Shown here: positions 21,687-32,894 of the stretch, piece after piece
Layout: every line of letters begins with the position of its first letter
Numbering within the stretch: position 1 is the stretch's first letter
Source: Zymoseptoria tritici IPO323
Lineage: Eukaryota > Ascomycota > Dothideomycetes > Mycosphaerellales > Mycosphaerellaceae
NCBI RefSeq assembly: GCF_000219625.1
Contig: NC_018206.1
Location: forward strand, 62,001-126,000
Direction of reading: 5' to 3'
DNA length: 64,000 bases
Translations under genes and position numbers: made by a program
The notes under the pieces: model-generated
Told to the model about the DNA's origin: nothing
Seen by the model: the letters and a program-made list of their open reading frames with translations, nothing else
Databases searched by the model: none

Positions 21687-21848
21687 TGTCACGGCTGGTC
21701 CCTGCATCCACCCCGAGGTGGATGCCTAAGGCCGCAACTCCTTCTATATATTCGAGTCCTTCTCAGACTCTCTTAGATAGCATTGTATGTGAACTTGTCT
21801 TTTCACCGAATCATTGGAATCACGCCTCTCTTTTATTAAGCCGTGACA
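21687..21848 (+). repeat. 5' LTR
   Basis: Begins TGTCACGGCT and ends AGCCGTGACA (inverted 10-bp ends). It differs from the 3' LTR at two positions, both T here where the 3' copy or family state has C in CpA, or the reverse (near 21812 and 21837). Contains a TATATA motif near 21747. Confidence 0.93.
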
Positions 21849-21982
21849 CATTCACATACCCCCAAGCATTCAACGACAGCATGGGCCAGCTGCGCAGATC
21901 GACTGCGCAGCTGCGGAACAATATCGGCACGACGATATTGCGCAAGATCAACGCCTTATTTATGCATGAGTGCCGTTACTAA

Positions 21983-22166
21983 GCAGTGCTTCCGAGTTAA
22001 TCTCAGCACCTTTAGGACGACACATCCCCTAATTGGACATTACCGAAATAATAGCGCACCGATGCGCTCTGGAACAGCAGTGCTTCCGAGTTAACCTTAG
22101 CACCTTCAGGACGACGCATTCCCTGACTAGACATCACCGAAATTAGTGCACCGATGCACTCTGGAA
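21983..22166 (+). repeat. Two-unit tandem repeat in the leader of the LTR element
   Basis: Unit 1 (21983-22076) and unit 2 (22077 to about 22166) both start GCAGTGCTTCCGAGTTAA and end with CACCGATG(C)(G/A)CTCTGGAA. Many differences between them are C/T or G/A. It lies between the 5' LTR and gag, so it is a leader repeat rather than a coding one. A third, partial CGTACCGAAGCGCTCTGGA motif follows near 22169. Confidence 0.7.
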
Positions 22167-22876
22167 TCAGCGTACCGAAGCGCTCTGGACTTAACTCGAC
22201 AGCATGCGGACATGCTCTGGACCCGGAAAACCTACATCCCACGCTGGCTGCGCGAGTTGAGAAAATCGAATATCTCCCTTGCCGCTAGTGCTACCTCGAA
22301 TCGCCCTTGCCAGCGTACGAAGCTGGTACCCGTCTTGGACGATAACACCTCTTATTCCTTACTAACTAAAAATGCTTTCGGAGTGCTACTCCGACGAAGA
22401 ATGCTAGCATTAATGCATTCTTCATTTGAATCGCACGCGCACAAGGAATGTACGAGCATTCTCAACCGCTTGGCGCTGCACTACGAGAACGAAGATGGTA
22501 ACACCGGCGCGTACTAAGAAAACGGGTTAAGCACTAAGAGACGATTGCTCTGCCCTTGCGCTCGAGCGACTGTCTATATATGAACACTGCTCGCTTACCC
22601 CGTCTTAGTTCCTTATCGACTTCTCGTTCGAAGCCGTTATACCTTAGTCCTCGTTTTATGCTACTCTAGCATCCTTAATTTACCTGCCCTTAGTGCAACG
22701 TCGCCTTAGTCTTCGCTAAAGCCGCTCCGCTCGTAGGCTAGCCTCTACCTAAGTGTTTCTGCATCGGCAAACACTTAACAGACCCGCTCTTCTACGTCCA
22801 CCGATACGACCGATTACCCTTAATCGCTTCTTTAACGCCGCTACCTTTACTAACTACTCCTTAAGCCCTATCTAAG

Positions 22877-24950
22877 ATGGCACGCAACAACTCTGGTGAA
22901 AGTAACAACGAGTTGGAGGACACTAACGTCGATGCTTAACTCCCCGACAGTCCTACTAAACGGCTAGTAGCAAAAGTTCGACGCTCTACCCTGCCGGACG
23001 ACTTTAAGCTTGACGAGGAGGAAGTGGAAATGGACACTTAGACGTTGCCTTACGAGGTCGACCTGACGATTAAGTAACGCCTCGCGCAGCTTACGCGTAG
23101 AAAGATAAAGGGCCCTCCGGATATGCTAGTTAATTTATTCGACCTCGGTGCCTTCTTCTTCGAAAGCCAGACACTCGACAACCCCGACAACCTAGACGAC
23201 CGCAAGGTCCGCATTAAGCTACCTAACGGATCGGCCTGCACTATAAACCTTAGTGCCTTAGCTCGCATAGATAAGGACAGATTCACTTCCTTTATAGCAA
23301 AAAACCCGATCCTCGCCTATTACCTAATCGGTTGTATCTGTAGCTTACTCGCCGACGCGCTCTGGAACGAGGACATCCTGAAAGAGAAGCACGCGATTAC
23401 TAAGGATCAACTTAACGAGGCTGCTAATACCGTCCTCGACCTCTAGAATGCTTTGAACCGTGACGAACATAGTAAAGGCCGCTAACTCTTCAAATACAAG
23501 GAGCAGGCCGACACCCTCTACAAAACGGTTAAACAACAAGAGAGAGACATCCGACGCCTCTAAACCGAGCTCTATAGGTACACCGCAGCCGCCGAGGAGA
23601 GCTAAGCTACTATTGCTATAGCCGAAGGCGCCTACGAACGTAAAAGGGAACTGCGCGCTAACATTAGATCCCTCGAGAAGCAGCTTAAGAAGAATGTAGT
23701 TACCTTCTCCGGGTCTACTAACCGCGGCCGCCAGTCTTTACGCTCACGATCGCTCGAGCGCCGAGCCAGTAACCCGGCAATTACCTTAATAGGGCCCCCT
23801 CTACCGCCGAACCGTTAGCGAAGCCATCGCTCCGGTAACCCAGGGTTCCCAGCTGACAGCTCCGACTCTGAGTTTAGCGACCGCGATAGTTACGACCGAC
23901 GTGTAGGACTCCCTTAGTCCAGTCGTCGCTTACGCTTATACCGTGACGACACGCCAGGCACCGTGAACTCTATCACGAGCACCCTTACCCGCTACGATCC
24001 ACGCATGCTGGTAGCTTACTACACCGAGAAGGGAGTACCTTGGCCCGAGATCTTTAACAACGATCTTAATAAAGGACCTGCCTACCCCCGCTGGCTCCGC
24101 GCAATGGAGTCAAAACTTAATGCTACTACCTTCCGCACCGTCGCCGACTTACTAGCCTTTGTGCATTCCCGCACCGGGGGACCTGTGTGGGATATGCTTG
24201 AATCGCGAGTACCCTTAGCACTCGACCGCGTAGACACGCTAACTGCTCTCCACTTCCTCTTACTCGATAACATGTTTACGTAGATAGATGAGCGGTACGC
24301 CGAGGTTAACCGGACCGGAAAAGCCTAAAATTAGATAACTATCCTCAAACAGAAGGACAACGAGAGCTTCTCCGATTTCTTCCGCCGCTATACGGTCCTT
24401 CGAGCCTACCTACCTTAGACTCCGGAGACCGAGCTCTACGAACTTAAGAACAAGCTTAACAAGCGCTTTCGAGTTAAGCTCGCTGACGGTGTGCCTATTA
24501 AAACACTACAAGCCCTGATCCGACGATGCGAGAACCTCGAAATCGACTTGGAGGACCTCGACTATGTCCATCCCCTCGCAAACACCGATGCCAAATCACG
24601 AGGGCCCAATCGCGGTGGATTATCAAACACACCGCGCGCGTCTATACCTCGTTCAGCCGCTTCAAGCGCATCGGTGTCAGCCACCGTCACCCTTAAACCA
24701 AAGGTCTTGGCCGACAAATACAAGAACCTCCCGCGCCTCACCGACACCGAGCGCACCAAGTTCCGCAAGGAAGGCCGCTGCTTCCGCTGCCGCGAACTCG
24801 GTCATCTCCCTTAAGACAACGCATGCCCGATAAAAGGCTTCAACAGCGACGGAACGTAGGGACCGCGACCGTCAGCTAATTCGGCCAAAATCGAAACTGA
24901 GTTAAGCAGCGACTCCGACGACCAAGCGGGAAATGGCGTGTCCGCCACTT
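22877..24950 (+). pseudogene. gag of the chromovirus, stop-interrupted
   Basis: Frame 2, starting MARNNSGESNNELEDTN at 22877. Intact stretches include 23123-23443 and 24491-24811. A zinc knuckle of variant spacing is visible (CFRCRELGHLP, then a TAA stop, DNAC), i.e. C-x2-C-x4-H-x6-C. At least ten TAG/TAA stops interrupt the frame, mostly where Gln is likely. Gag is the capsid and RNA-packaging protein. Confidence 0.8.
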
Positions 24951-24969
24951 CGGCCAGGAAGTAGGCGGA

Positions 24970-27900
24970 CTTTAATTAATCGGCGTTCAACGACTGTCTA
25001 TGTCGCAAACCTCAATCTATGCGTCACTGGATCACGAAGGGCCCGGCAGGGACCCTATCGTTGAACCCTATATGGTGCTGCAAGCTCGTCTTCTACTCCA
25101 CCGAGCCAAGGCGTACCTCGACAATGGTGCCAACGCCAACTTCATTAGCAACGCGGCGGTTATATCTAACAAACTCCCCTGCTTCCCTCTCGCCGCCACT
25201 CGCTCGCTGGGACTCGCCGATGGCACACTAACAGCTAAGCGAGTAACTTACTGCGCGTTGGTAGACCTAAACCTTAATAGCTACCACGAGCAGTCGCTAA
25301 TGTTCGTCGCTAACCTCCAGTACGACATCGTCCTCGGACTCCTATAGCTCTCTCGCTACGAACCTCAGATCTACTGGGCTACCGGTCGTCTCGCGTTCGT
25401 CGCCGAACACCGCACCGCTTACTGTGCTAAAGGCGAAGTCATCTCAATGCAATCCATTAATCACGCCTACGCCGAGCTAATAAGGTATTATCCGGACGCT
25501 CTATAGACGAGACACCAAATCATCGACGACACGATCGCACAGACATCTTAGCCTAAACCTCTGTTAGTCAGCATCGAGCGCGTTACTAGCTTAGACCCAG
25601 TCGAACTGCTAGAAATCAGCGTACGCGCGATTGAACTTATGTTACATCGACCAGACGCTAAAGTATTCGCATGCTAGCTCTTACCTCCGAACACGATGGC
25701 CGTATGCGCTACAACTGTTAAGGACTACGAGAAATTCATAGCAGGCTCGAAATTAACGCCAGCCGACGTTCTTAAGAAGCTTCCTGGACTACTGTAGGAC
25801 CTCGCAAAAGCTTTTAGCCGTGAAGAAGCGGACACGTTGTTACTACACAAGGAAGGCGTCGACCACCGCATCGAGCTAACGCTAGGTTCGTCGCTACCCT
25901 TTAGGCGCCCCTACCGCCTGTCCAACTAGGAGGAAGACGCACTAAAGAAATAGGTCGACGATATGCTGGCTAAGGGCTTTATTAGACTAGCGACGTCGGA
26001 AGCCGCCGCACCGGTGATCGTTGTTCGAAAACCAGGCGGCGGACTGCGCGTCTGCATCGACTACCGCGCGCTTAACGCGGTTACCGTTAAAAGCAGATAT
26101 CCAATCCCGCTCGTGCAAGACACCCTCGCGCGCCTTAGTAAGAAAAGGTTTTTCACCAAACTCGACATTATCGCTGCATTTAACCGAATACGCATTGCCA
26201 AGGGGGATGAACACAAAACCGCCTTTACTACGCGTTACGGTTAATTCGAATGTTTGGCAATGCCCTTCGGCCTCTGCAACGCGCTAAGCACCTTTTAATC
26301 AGCGATTAATTACACTCTCCGCGAGTACCTCGATAACTTCTGCTTAGCGTACCTGGACGACGTCCTCGTCTTCAGCGACACGAAGGAAGAACATGAACGC
26401 CACGTGCGGCTTGTAATCGAACGCCTTTAAGCCGTAGGCCTCCTAATCGATATCGACAAGTTAGAGTTCTTCGTTTAAGAGACCAAGTACCTCGGCCTTA
26501 TTATAGGAAAGGATGGGATCCGGATGGACCCCGAGAAGGTGGCCGCTGTCCAGTTATGGGAGACCCCGACGTGCGTGAAGGACGTGCAATCCTTCCTTGG
26601 ATTCGCTAACTTCTACCGTCGCTTTATTAAGAAATTCTTAAAACTAGCTGCGCCCTTAACCGCTCTCACTTACATAACTCTACTGGACCCGGACCGAGAT
26701 CCTTAAGCCAAACTCCTACCGACCAAATCGCGATATCTTCCTTTCGTCTAGAACACCTAGTGCCAGCAAGCCTTCAACGAACTAAAGCTGCGTTTCACCA
26801 AGGCACCAGTACTCGCATACTTTACACCGGGACTAGAAACTATCCTCGAAACGGACGCCTCTGACTATGTTACGGCTATAGTGCTCTCTTAACGCGGCGA
26901 GGACGGCGTGATGCGACTAGTCGCTTACCTCTTAAAGAAGATGTTACTAGCCGAATGTAACTACGACATCTACGACAAGGAACTTATGGCAATCGTTAAA
27001 GCATTCGAGGAGTGGAGACCGGAATTGGCATTAGATAACGACGGCCGACCAGTTAAAGTCCTCTCCGATTACAAGAATCTCGAGCACTTTATGTTAACGA
27101 AGGTCCTTAATCGTCGCTAGGCCCGATGGGCTGAGTTCCTCTCTTAATTTAACTTTACCATCTCCTTCGTCGTAGGAAAAAGCAACAGTAAGGCAGACGC
27201 ACTCACACGTCTGCCTTAAGATCTACCGTTATTACCAGACGATCCTCGACTGCAGCATTAGTATTAAACGATCCTCCAGCCTAAACACCTCCGCGGCCAC
27301 TAGCTTAACACGTCGAGCCTACTAACTAGCGCGGTGAGCTACTCGCCAGCTCTCGCACAAGCGATTTAATCCGCCTATCAGGGAAGCGCCGGCTCTGAAG
27401 CGCGCACGGCTATCGCCTAACTCTCCTAAGGAAGCTCTCTATCACCGTTCCTCGCCAAAATCAAATGCGACCCGGACGATGTGCGAGCTTAGAACGGCAT
27501 GCTCTACGTCCGTAACCGCTACGGAGCATGGAGCCTGTTCGTCCCGGGCAATGAGGATGACGACCACGATACTAGTTCGTTGCGCGCCTCCATCCTCCGA
27601 TCATGCTACGAATTACCAGCCGCCGGCCACCTAGGGCAGGCGAAGACCTTCGAACTAGTGAACCGTTACTTCTTCTGGCTACGAATAGCCAGATTAATCG
27701 GCCGCTACCTGCGGAACTGCAGCTGCCGCAACAACAAGTCTAGCAACCTCGCTTACTAATTACTCCTCCGGTCGCTCGAGGCACTAGCTAAACTATAGAC
27801 TGATATTACGGTGGATTTCGTCGTCGACCTACTACTAAGCAAGAGCTATGTAGATCAGGCAACCTACCGCAACATTATGACGGTTACGGACCGGATGACT

Positions 27901-28955
27901 AAGGAACGCTATCTCATTCCTGTCCTGTCTATAGAAGCCGACTACTGCGCTCGTATGTTCCTTCGCTACGTATGGTCACGCTATGGTTTTCCTGTTAGCC
28001 TGATTTCCGACCGAGGCCCTTAATTCGTGTCAGCCTTCTGGACAAGACTCTGCAAGATGCTAGGAGTCTCTCGCAAACTATTATCTTCTTACTACCCTAA
28101 GACTAATAGTTAATCGGAAAACACGAACAAAACGATGGAGACCTACCTTCGCTCCTTCGTCTCCTATCGACAGAACGACTAGGCCGACTAGCTGCTAATC
28201 GCTGAGTTCGCTGCTAACAACTACGTATCCGAAACTACGGGTGTCTTACCGTTCTTCGCGAACACCGGTCGTAACCCTCGATTTATAGAAATCGACACCG
28301 AACTGGACCTCCTACTTTTACCGCACCGACAACGCCTGTTAGCCCAAAGTGCAGACGACTTCGCCAAGACGATAAAAGACCTTTACTCTTATATATAGCA
28401 GGAGATCCGCCTTATATAGGCCCGTCAAACCGACGCGGCTAACCTTCACCGACAGCCGTTAACGCCTTACCGGGTCGGTGATATAGTACGCCTAAACCGT
28501 AAGAACATTAAAACCAAGCGACCCTCGATCTCGCTTGATCACAAGCTCCTCGGACCATACAAGGTTATCAAAGTTATGCCCGGCGCATGCCGCCTTCAAC
28601 TGCTACCCAACCTGAAGATCGACGATATCTTTAACAACTCCCTTCTTCGTCCAGCGTCTAACGATCCCCTCCCTAGCTAATCGCCAGCACCTCCACTACT
28701 AGCCGAAGCTGTTACATCGAGTAATAGAGAGTACGAGGAATACGAGGTAGAAGAGATACTGGACGTCCGCACTCGAGCAACGCTAGGAAGAAAGAGCAAA
28801 AGCAAGAAACTAGCACTACCGAGCACTTAATACCTCGTGCACTGGAAGGGATACCTAAGATTAGAGGCTACCTAGGAGCCTGCTAAAGTTGTTAAGCATG
28901 CCGCCGCTGCGGTAGCTGACTTTTATTACAACTACCCTAAGTTGTCTATTTAAGT
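24970..28955 (+). pseudogene. pol of the chromovirus: protease-RT-RNase H-integrase-chromodomain
   Basis: Frame 1, which is a -1 shift relative to gag. In order: a protease with AYLDNGANANFIS (usual D-S/T-G-A changed to D-N-G-A), a reverse transcriptase with [19 protein letters not shown] and the catalytic YLDDVLVFS (near 26350), RNase H near 26810-27110, an integrase with an HHCC-like zinc region (about 27590-27735) followed by the core near 27790-28280, and a C-terminal chromodomain with YLVHWKGYLRLEAT near 28830. Numerous TAG/TAA stops inactivate it. Confidence 0.88.
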
Positions 28956-29541
28956 CGCCTTCAAACTACTACTAGGTTAGGTGCCGAACGAGACTCGCCA
29001 CGCAGGGTAATCTCGCCGGTGCTTCTTCCCCTAGCCTAAGACGTTACTACTTTATTGTGGTAGAGGCCTGTGGCATGCGCGGTTAACTATTATACGAGCA
29101 GTTAGCTACTAAGCCGTGCCTCCGCGATAGCTGATTGCGCTGGTTAACTATAGAGCAACGCGAGCCTGCATCCGTAGGTAGTTACTGTAATGAAGTCGAT
29201 GCTTGACGGCTTTACTAAACAACTACCAATTGTTCAAGGAGTTCTCTGACTCCTTATTGGCCAGTCGTTTCTCCTCGGATTCGACGTTTTTAGCACCTCT
29301 GCGGCACTTCGCACCTCGACACCGAAAGACAGCGCGCTACTACCTCGCTATAACTACCGCGCGCTACTACCGCACTATAGCACCACGCGCTACTACCACA
29401 CTACGACGCCGCGCGCTACCAGCTCACTACTAGCACCGCGCGCTACCGCTGCGACAACTCACCGTCGCCACACGTAACATCGCATATGCGCCGCCACTCT
29501 GCACCATGCTCGCGAGCCTCTCGCCCTGAAGGGGGGGGTAG

Positions 29542-29703
29542 TGTCACGGCTGGTCCCTGCATCCACCCCGAGGTGGATGCCTAAGGCCGCAACTCCTTCT
29601 ATATATTCGAGTCCTTCTCAGACTCTCTTAGATAGCATTGTATGTGAACTTGTCTTTTCACCGAATTATTGGAATCACGCCTCTCTTTTATCAAGCCGTG
29701 ACA
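29542..29703 (+). repeat. 3' LTR
   Basis: Identical to the 5' LTR except for two C/T differences, each in a CpA/TpA context. Immediately preceded by the polypurine tract and followed by the duplicated target ACTAC. Confidence 0.93.
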
Positions 29704-30597
29704 ACTACTACATTAAGAAGGGCGTAGCTCTACTCGCTCGAATAGTTACCGTCGATCGAACGATATACGAGCTAGCTATAATACTAAACAATAGAGCGTC
29801 TAACGTACGAGGGCGTAGACGACGTAGCACCGGACGTAGTTATAGCCGTGCTAACGTACGAGAGCCCTTATCGTTCGAATTTACTAACCTTAATTATCTA
29901 GCTTCGACCGTACCGGCGGCGACAAGGGGTAGTAGACGAGGGGGTAGTAGACGAGGGCGTAGTAGACTCGTAACTCCTTCGTAGAGCTAGCCTTAACAAC
30001 AACAACGCTAGCCGCTCGTTCATACGCCTTAAGGATTATACTATAGCATTAGCTATAGTATGTAACTAAATAACACTACTATTCGATAAGCAGTTAGACT
30101 ACGTAAATTAAGGCAAGCACCTTCTCGTAACTAGCTCCTTATGTAAGCTATGCAACGAGAGCAATAGTGCTAACAGCAACAACATAGCTAATAGCATAGC
30201 TAACAGCATTAATATAGCTACATAGCTCTACCTTCTACTACACCGGCTTACTAACAATATAGCTATATAATAACACCTCCGACTACTATACTATTCGAGC
30301 AACTATAGCTTTATTTAAGAGCCTATATAAGGGTAGGGCAAGGGCATTAATTCTAGCTATATAGCTATTAAACGACTTACTAGCTTACTAGCTTACTAGC
30401 GTGTTAATAACACCTTAAAAACGAGTATGCTATAAATATAATCTAACGCGATTACCGGATGCGCGAGATAGACGCGAGCGATGTGCGCACGGCCCTTTTA
30501 ACCCGTACAAAAGCTAATATTAGCATGCCCTTAGTCTATGTCTAAGACCGGTATTTAGCTACCTCGTTCCCGGTATTTATTATTTCCCTCCACGGAC

Positions 30598-32450
30598 CCC
30601 CCGTATTAAGAGACAGCGTTTAATAAAGCTAACAGCCTTAGCGCCTTAATTATTACGCTATAACTATAGAATCGGTCTATGTGTTGCGCTAAATTGCAAT
30701 GTAAGAGGGCAAATGTCTTACTACCGTACGCGTCGAGCACCGCTAGGTACCTAGAGAGCCCTCGTTACTACCTAACGAGAACTATTTAGTTCTAAAAGAA
30801 TCCCTTAGCTAAAGAAGATATCGAATCGTCCGAGATCGTAGACAGCTACTCTAAACGATCCTTCTAGACCGTGCGGTTCGTACACTTATCTTATACTCCG
30901 TAATATAACCGTTAACTAATTGCTTCTTCGATAGTCCCTATCCTCTAGCACCTCGCATTATTACCCGCCTACTCCGCTATCTACCTCTATCTACGATTAT
31001 TATAGTTACTCGATCTGTCCTAGCGCTTGCTATAGTCTTTATTAACCTAGCATTCGCGGCCGATTTCTACTACGCTCCGGTAAGCTAGCATTATATGTTC
31101 TTCTTTAGGTATTCTTCCTAATTCGTAATATAGGGCAAAGTCTATAATTATAATATACCCGGGGGACGGCCGAACAGACTGCACCTTCACGCGGTGGCCG
31201 TCGTAAGTACCTTCCTTGGAAGGGAAACTAAGACAGTCTGGAAGAAACCTCCTCGAAAACCTCTCGAATCCGCCCAAAATCCTTCTCGAAATCCGCCTCG
31301 AAACACAAGCTACAACAGAACAACAGCACGATTCGAACGAATAGCCCTCTACGCTACGAACGAGAAGAAGAAAGAAGTAGTCCACTCTGCCCTATACGCG
31401 CACCTCCTCGAAATCCGAATCGAAATCGCATGTCCCTAGAGACGTCGTCGCCCTCGAAAGGAAGCATATATGCACTTTAAAGAGCTGGAACTCGGTGGAA
31501 TCCACAACTCTGCGATTAACCTACGTTGTCGTAGATAGAACTGCTACTACGATACTACAAAGGCATATTAAGGACAAGAGAAGGCAGCGAGTTAGACAGC
31601 TGCTTTTTGCGCCTTTGCGCTACATCGCCTTACGCTGCATCTCTTTCGAATTCGTAGCGTGTGTATGTGCGAAGCGGAAGGATCCGCTAAAAATTCTGCA
31701 AAAGCTTGGCGCGAAAATTCTGCAGCCTTAGGCTGCAACACTCGTTTGATTTCCTTTGTCTCGCATTTGTTTAAAGTCCTTTAGCATTGCCTTAGGCACA
31801 GGGTCTCCCCTAAGGTTAAAGAATACCGAAAAATCTGATTGTAACTAGATCTACTGCTTTGCCTTTATAGCAAAGCCGTCCTACATAGTCTTGGACTCCG
31901 AAAGGACGTAAATGGAACAAACAAACAAACAAACAAACAAACAAACAATATACCCGGGGTCTATGCCTAGGACGATTATCTCTATAGTTATAAATAGTCG
32001 TACCTAGATTAGTTCGTTAATAGGAAGGTTAACTATTATTACGAGCCGGTCTTATAAGTACGCCCTATATACGCTTATTAGCCGAAAATTAACTACGTAA
32101 TTAGTATTCTAGGCGTCTAAGAGTATCCTAGACATCTATTAACTCGAAACTACTAGTTACCTCTAAACTACTACTACTAGAAACCTTAATCTATCCCGCC
32201 TTCTCTACTATTACTTTGCGACTTCGGTATCTATAGGTTAAAGACGGATAAGGACCGTAAGGAGCAGCGAAACTATAAGACGAAACTAAAGGAATCGAGG
32301 GGTATACGAATTTGCCTTTCGACCTCGTGCCGAGAAAGTCTTAGAGCCAGAGGTCGAAGTATTCTAGCACAGATACTAACTTTATATGTTATTGCTTATA
32401 AAATCCTTTGTGCTCTCCAACCCCACTAGCATACCTTTTATAATACGATT
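30598..32450 (+). other. RIP-degraded sequence of unknown origin
   Basis: AT-rich, TAG-rich sequence on both sides of retroposon copy 3. If copy 3 and one target repeat are removed, a plus-strand register reads through the junction (NYNIPGVYA, then DDYLYSYK and FVNRKVNYYYEPVL), with stops of TAG/TAA type. It is therefore likely an old, duplicated coding sequence or transposon gene. No family could be recognised. Normal sequence resumes near 32450. Confidence 0.45.
31165..31946 (+). mobile_element. Retroposon copy 3 (782 bp, 13-bp target duplication)
   Basis: Starts GACGGCCGAACAGACTGCACC, like copy 1, and ends with about seven AAAC units. The direct repeat AATATACCCGGGG flanks it (31152-31164 and 31947-31959). 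It is the only copy on the plus strand. The 12-bp GATTTCGAG-type array is shorter than in copy 1. Little RIP mutation. Confidence 0.82.
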
Positions 32451-32894
32451 TGCCCAGTGAGGCCCAAAGAAAGTCCACGAGAAGAATGCAACGGGCAGGC
32501 GAGGTTCGCGAATGCGCTGTTCATATGCCATGAATTGTACGAATGCGACAAAGAGGGCGCAGTCTTTGCCACGTCAGACGTCTACACATCGAGCGCATGA
32601 TCTCAGCCGCTCGTTCGTTGCACATTGCCTTGTGGTTGCCTCCTTGCGAACCGTACAGCCCCGCTGGAGTCTAAGCGAGACGCAGGTGCTCAGAGTGACC
32701 GACTCCTGGTAATTCCCCGGATATGTTTCCAGCGACTTCATCTCAACCTCCGGGATCAATAACATGGACATCTCATTGCCCGTCAGTACGTGGACTCGCT
32801 GGACAGATTATGCTCAGGGTCAGTGCCCAAAACGGCTCGAATCTCAGCTCCCTGCCTCAACTGACGAACAACAGCGACGAGCAGAAGCCCAATC

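Larger units (their letters stand above)
21687..29703 (+). mobile_element. Full-length Ty3/gypsy chromovirus LTR retrotransposon
   Basis: Two 162-bp LTRs bound an 8,017-bp element with a 5-bp target duplication ACTAC (21682-21686 and 29704-29708). A purine run ending GGGGGGGG (about 29529-29538) lies just before the 3' LTR as a polypurine tract. The interior encodes Gag, protease, reverse transcriptase, RNase H, integrase and a chromodomain in the Ty3/gypsy order. It inserted into the MULE transposase. It carries RIP-type nonsense codons, but CA/TG are less depleted than in the MULE. No primer-binding site beginning TGG was seen next to the 5' LTR. Confidence 0.92.
19615..29989 (+). pseudogene. 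MULE transposase, RIP-inactivated and split by the LTR element
   Basis: The 5' part is 19615-21686 and the 3' part continues at 29709-29989. The readable register includes AEHPSALLVHRRRQRTKALK, TARDIYNLR, NNTYKTNRYNRPLINIV (the first DDE strand, Asp apparently changed to Asn), LLGVFVTNRDRGLINALD (second site region) and LALICR*YVFKNV (C-x-W-H region). This order matches fungal MULE/FAR1-like transposases. Many TAG/TAA stops are present. The 3' part has VALLARIVTVDRTIYELAI and a Ser/Arg-rich tail. The element is dead. Confidence 0.75.
18431..30588 (+). mobile_element. Mutator-like element (MULE) with nested insertions
   Basis: The terminal inverted repeats match over 49 bp with three mismatches, all of CA/TG to TA type. 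Both start GGGAAAT(G/A)ATAAATACCGGG. A perfect 9-bp target duplication TCCACGGAC lies at 18422-18430 and 30589-30597, typical of MULEs. Removing the nested retroposon (with its 14-bp duplication) and the 8.0-kb LTR retrotransposon (with its 5-bp duplication) leaves about 3.3 kb. It landed 9 bp beyond the right end of the Harbinger element. The body is strongly depleted of CA and TG. Confidence 0.85.
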
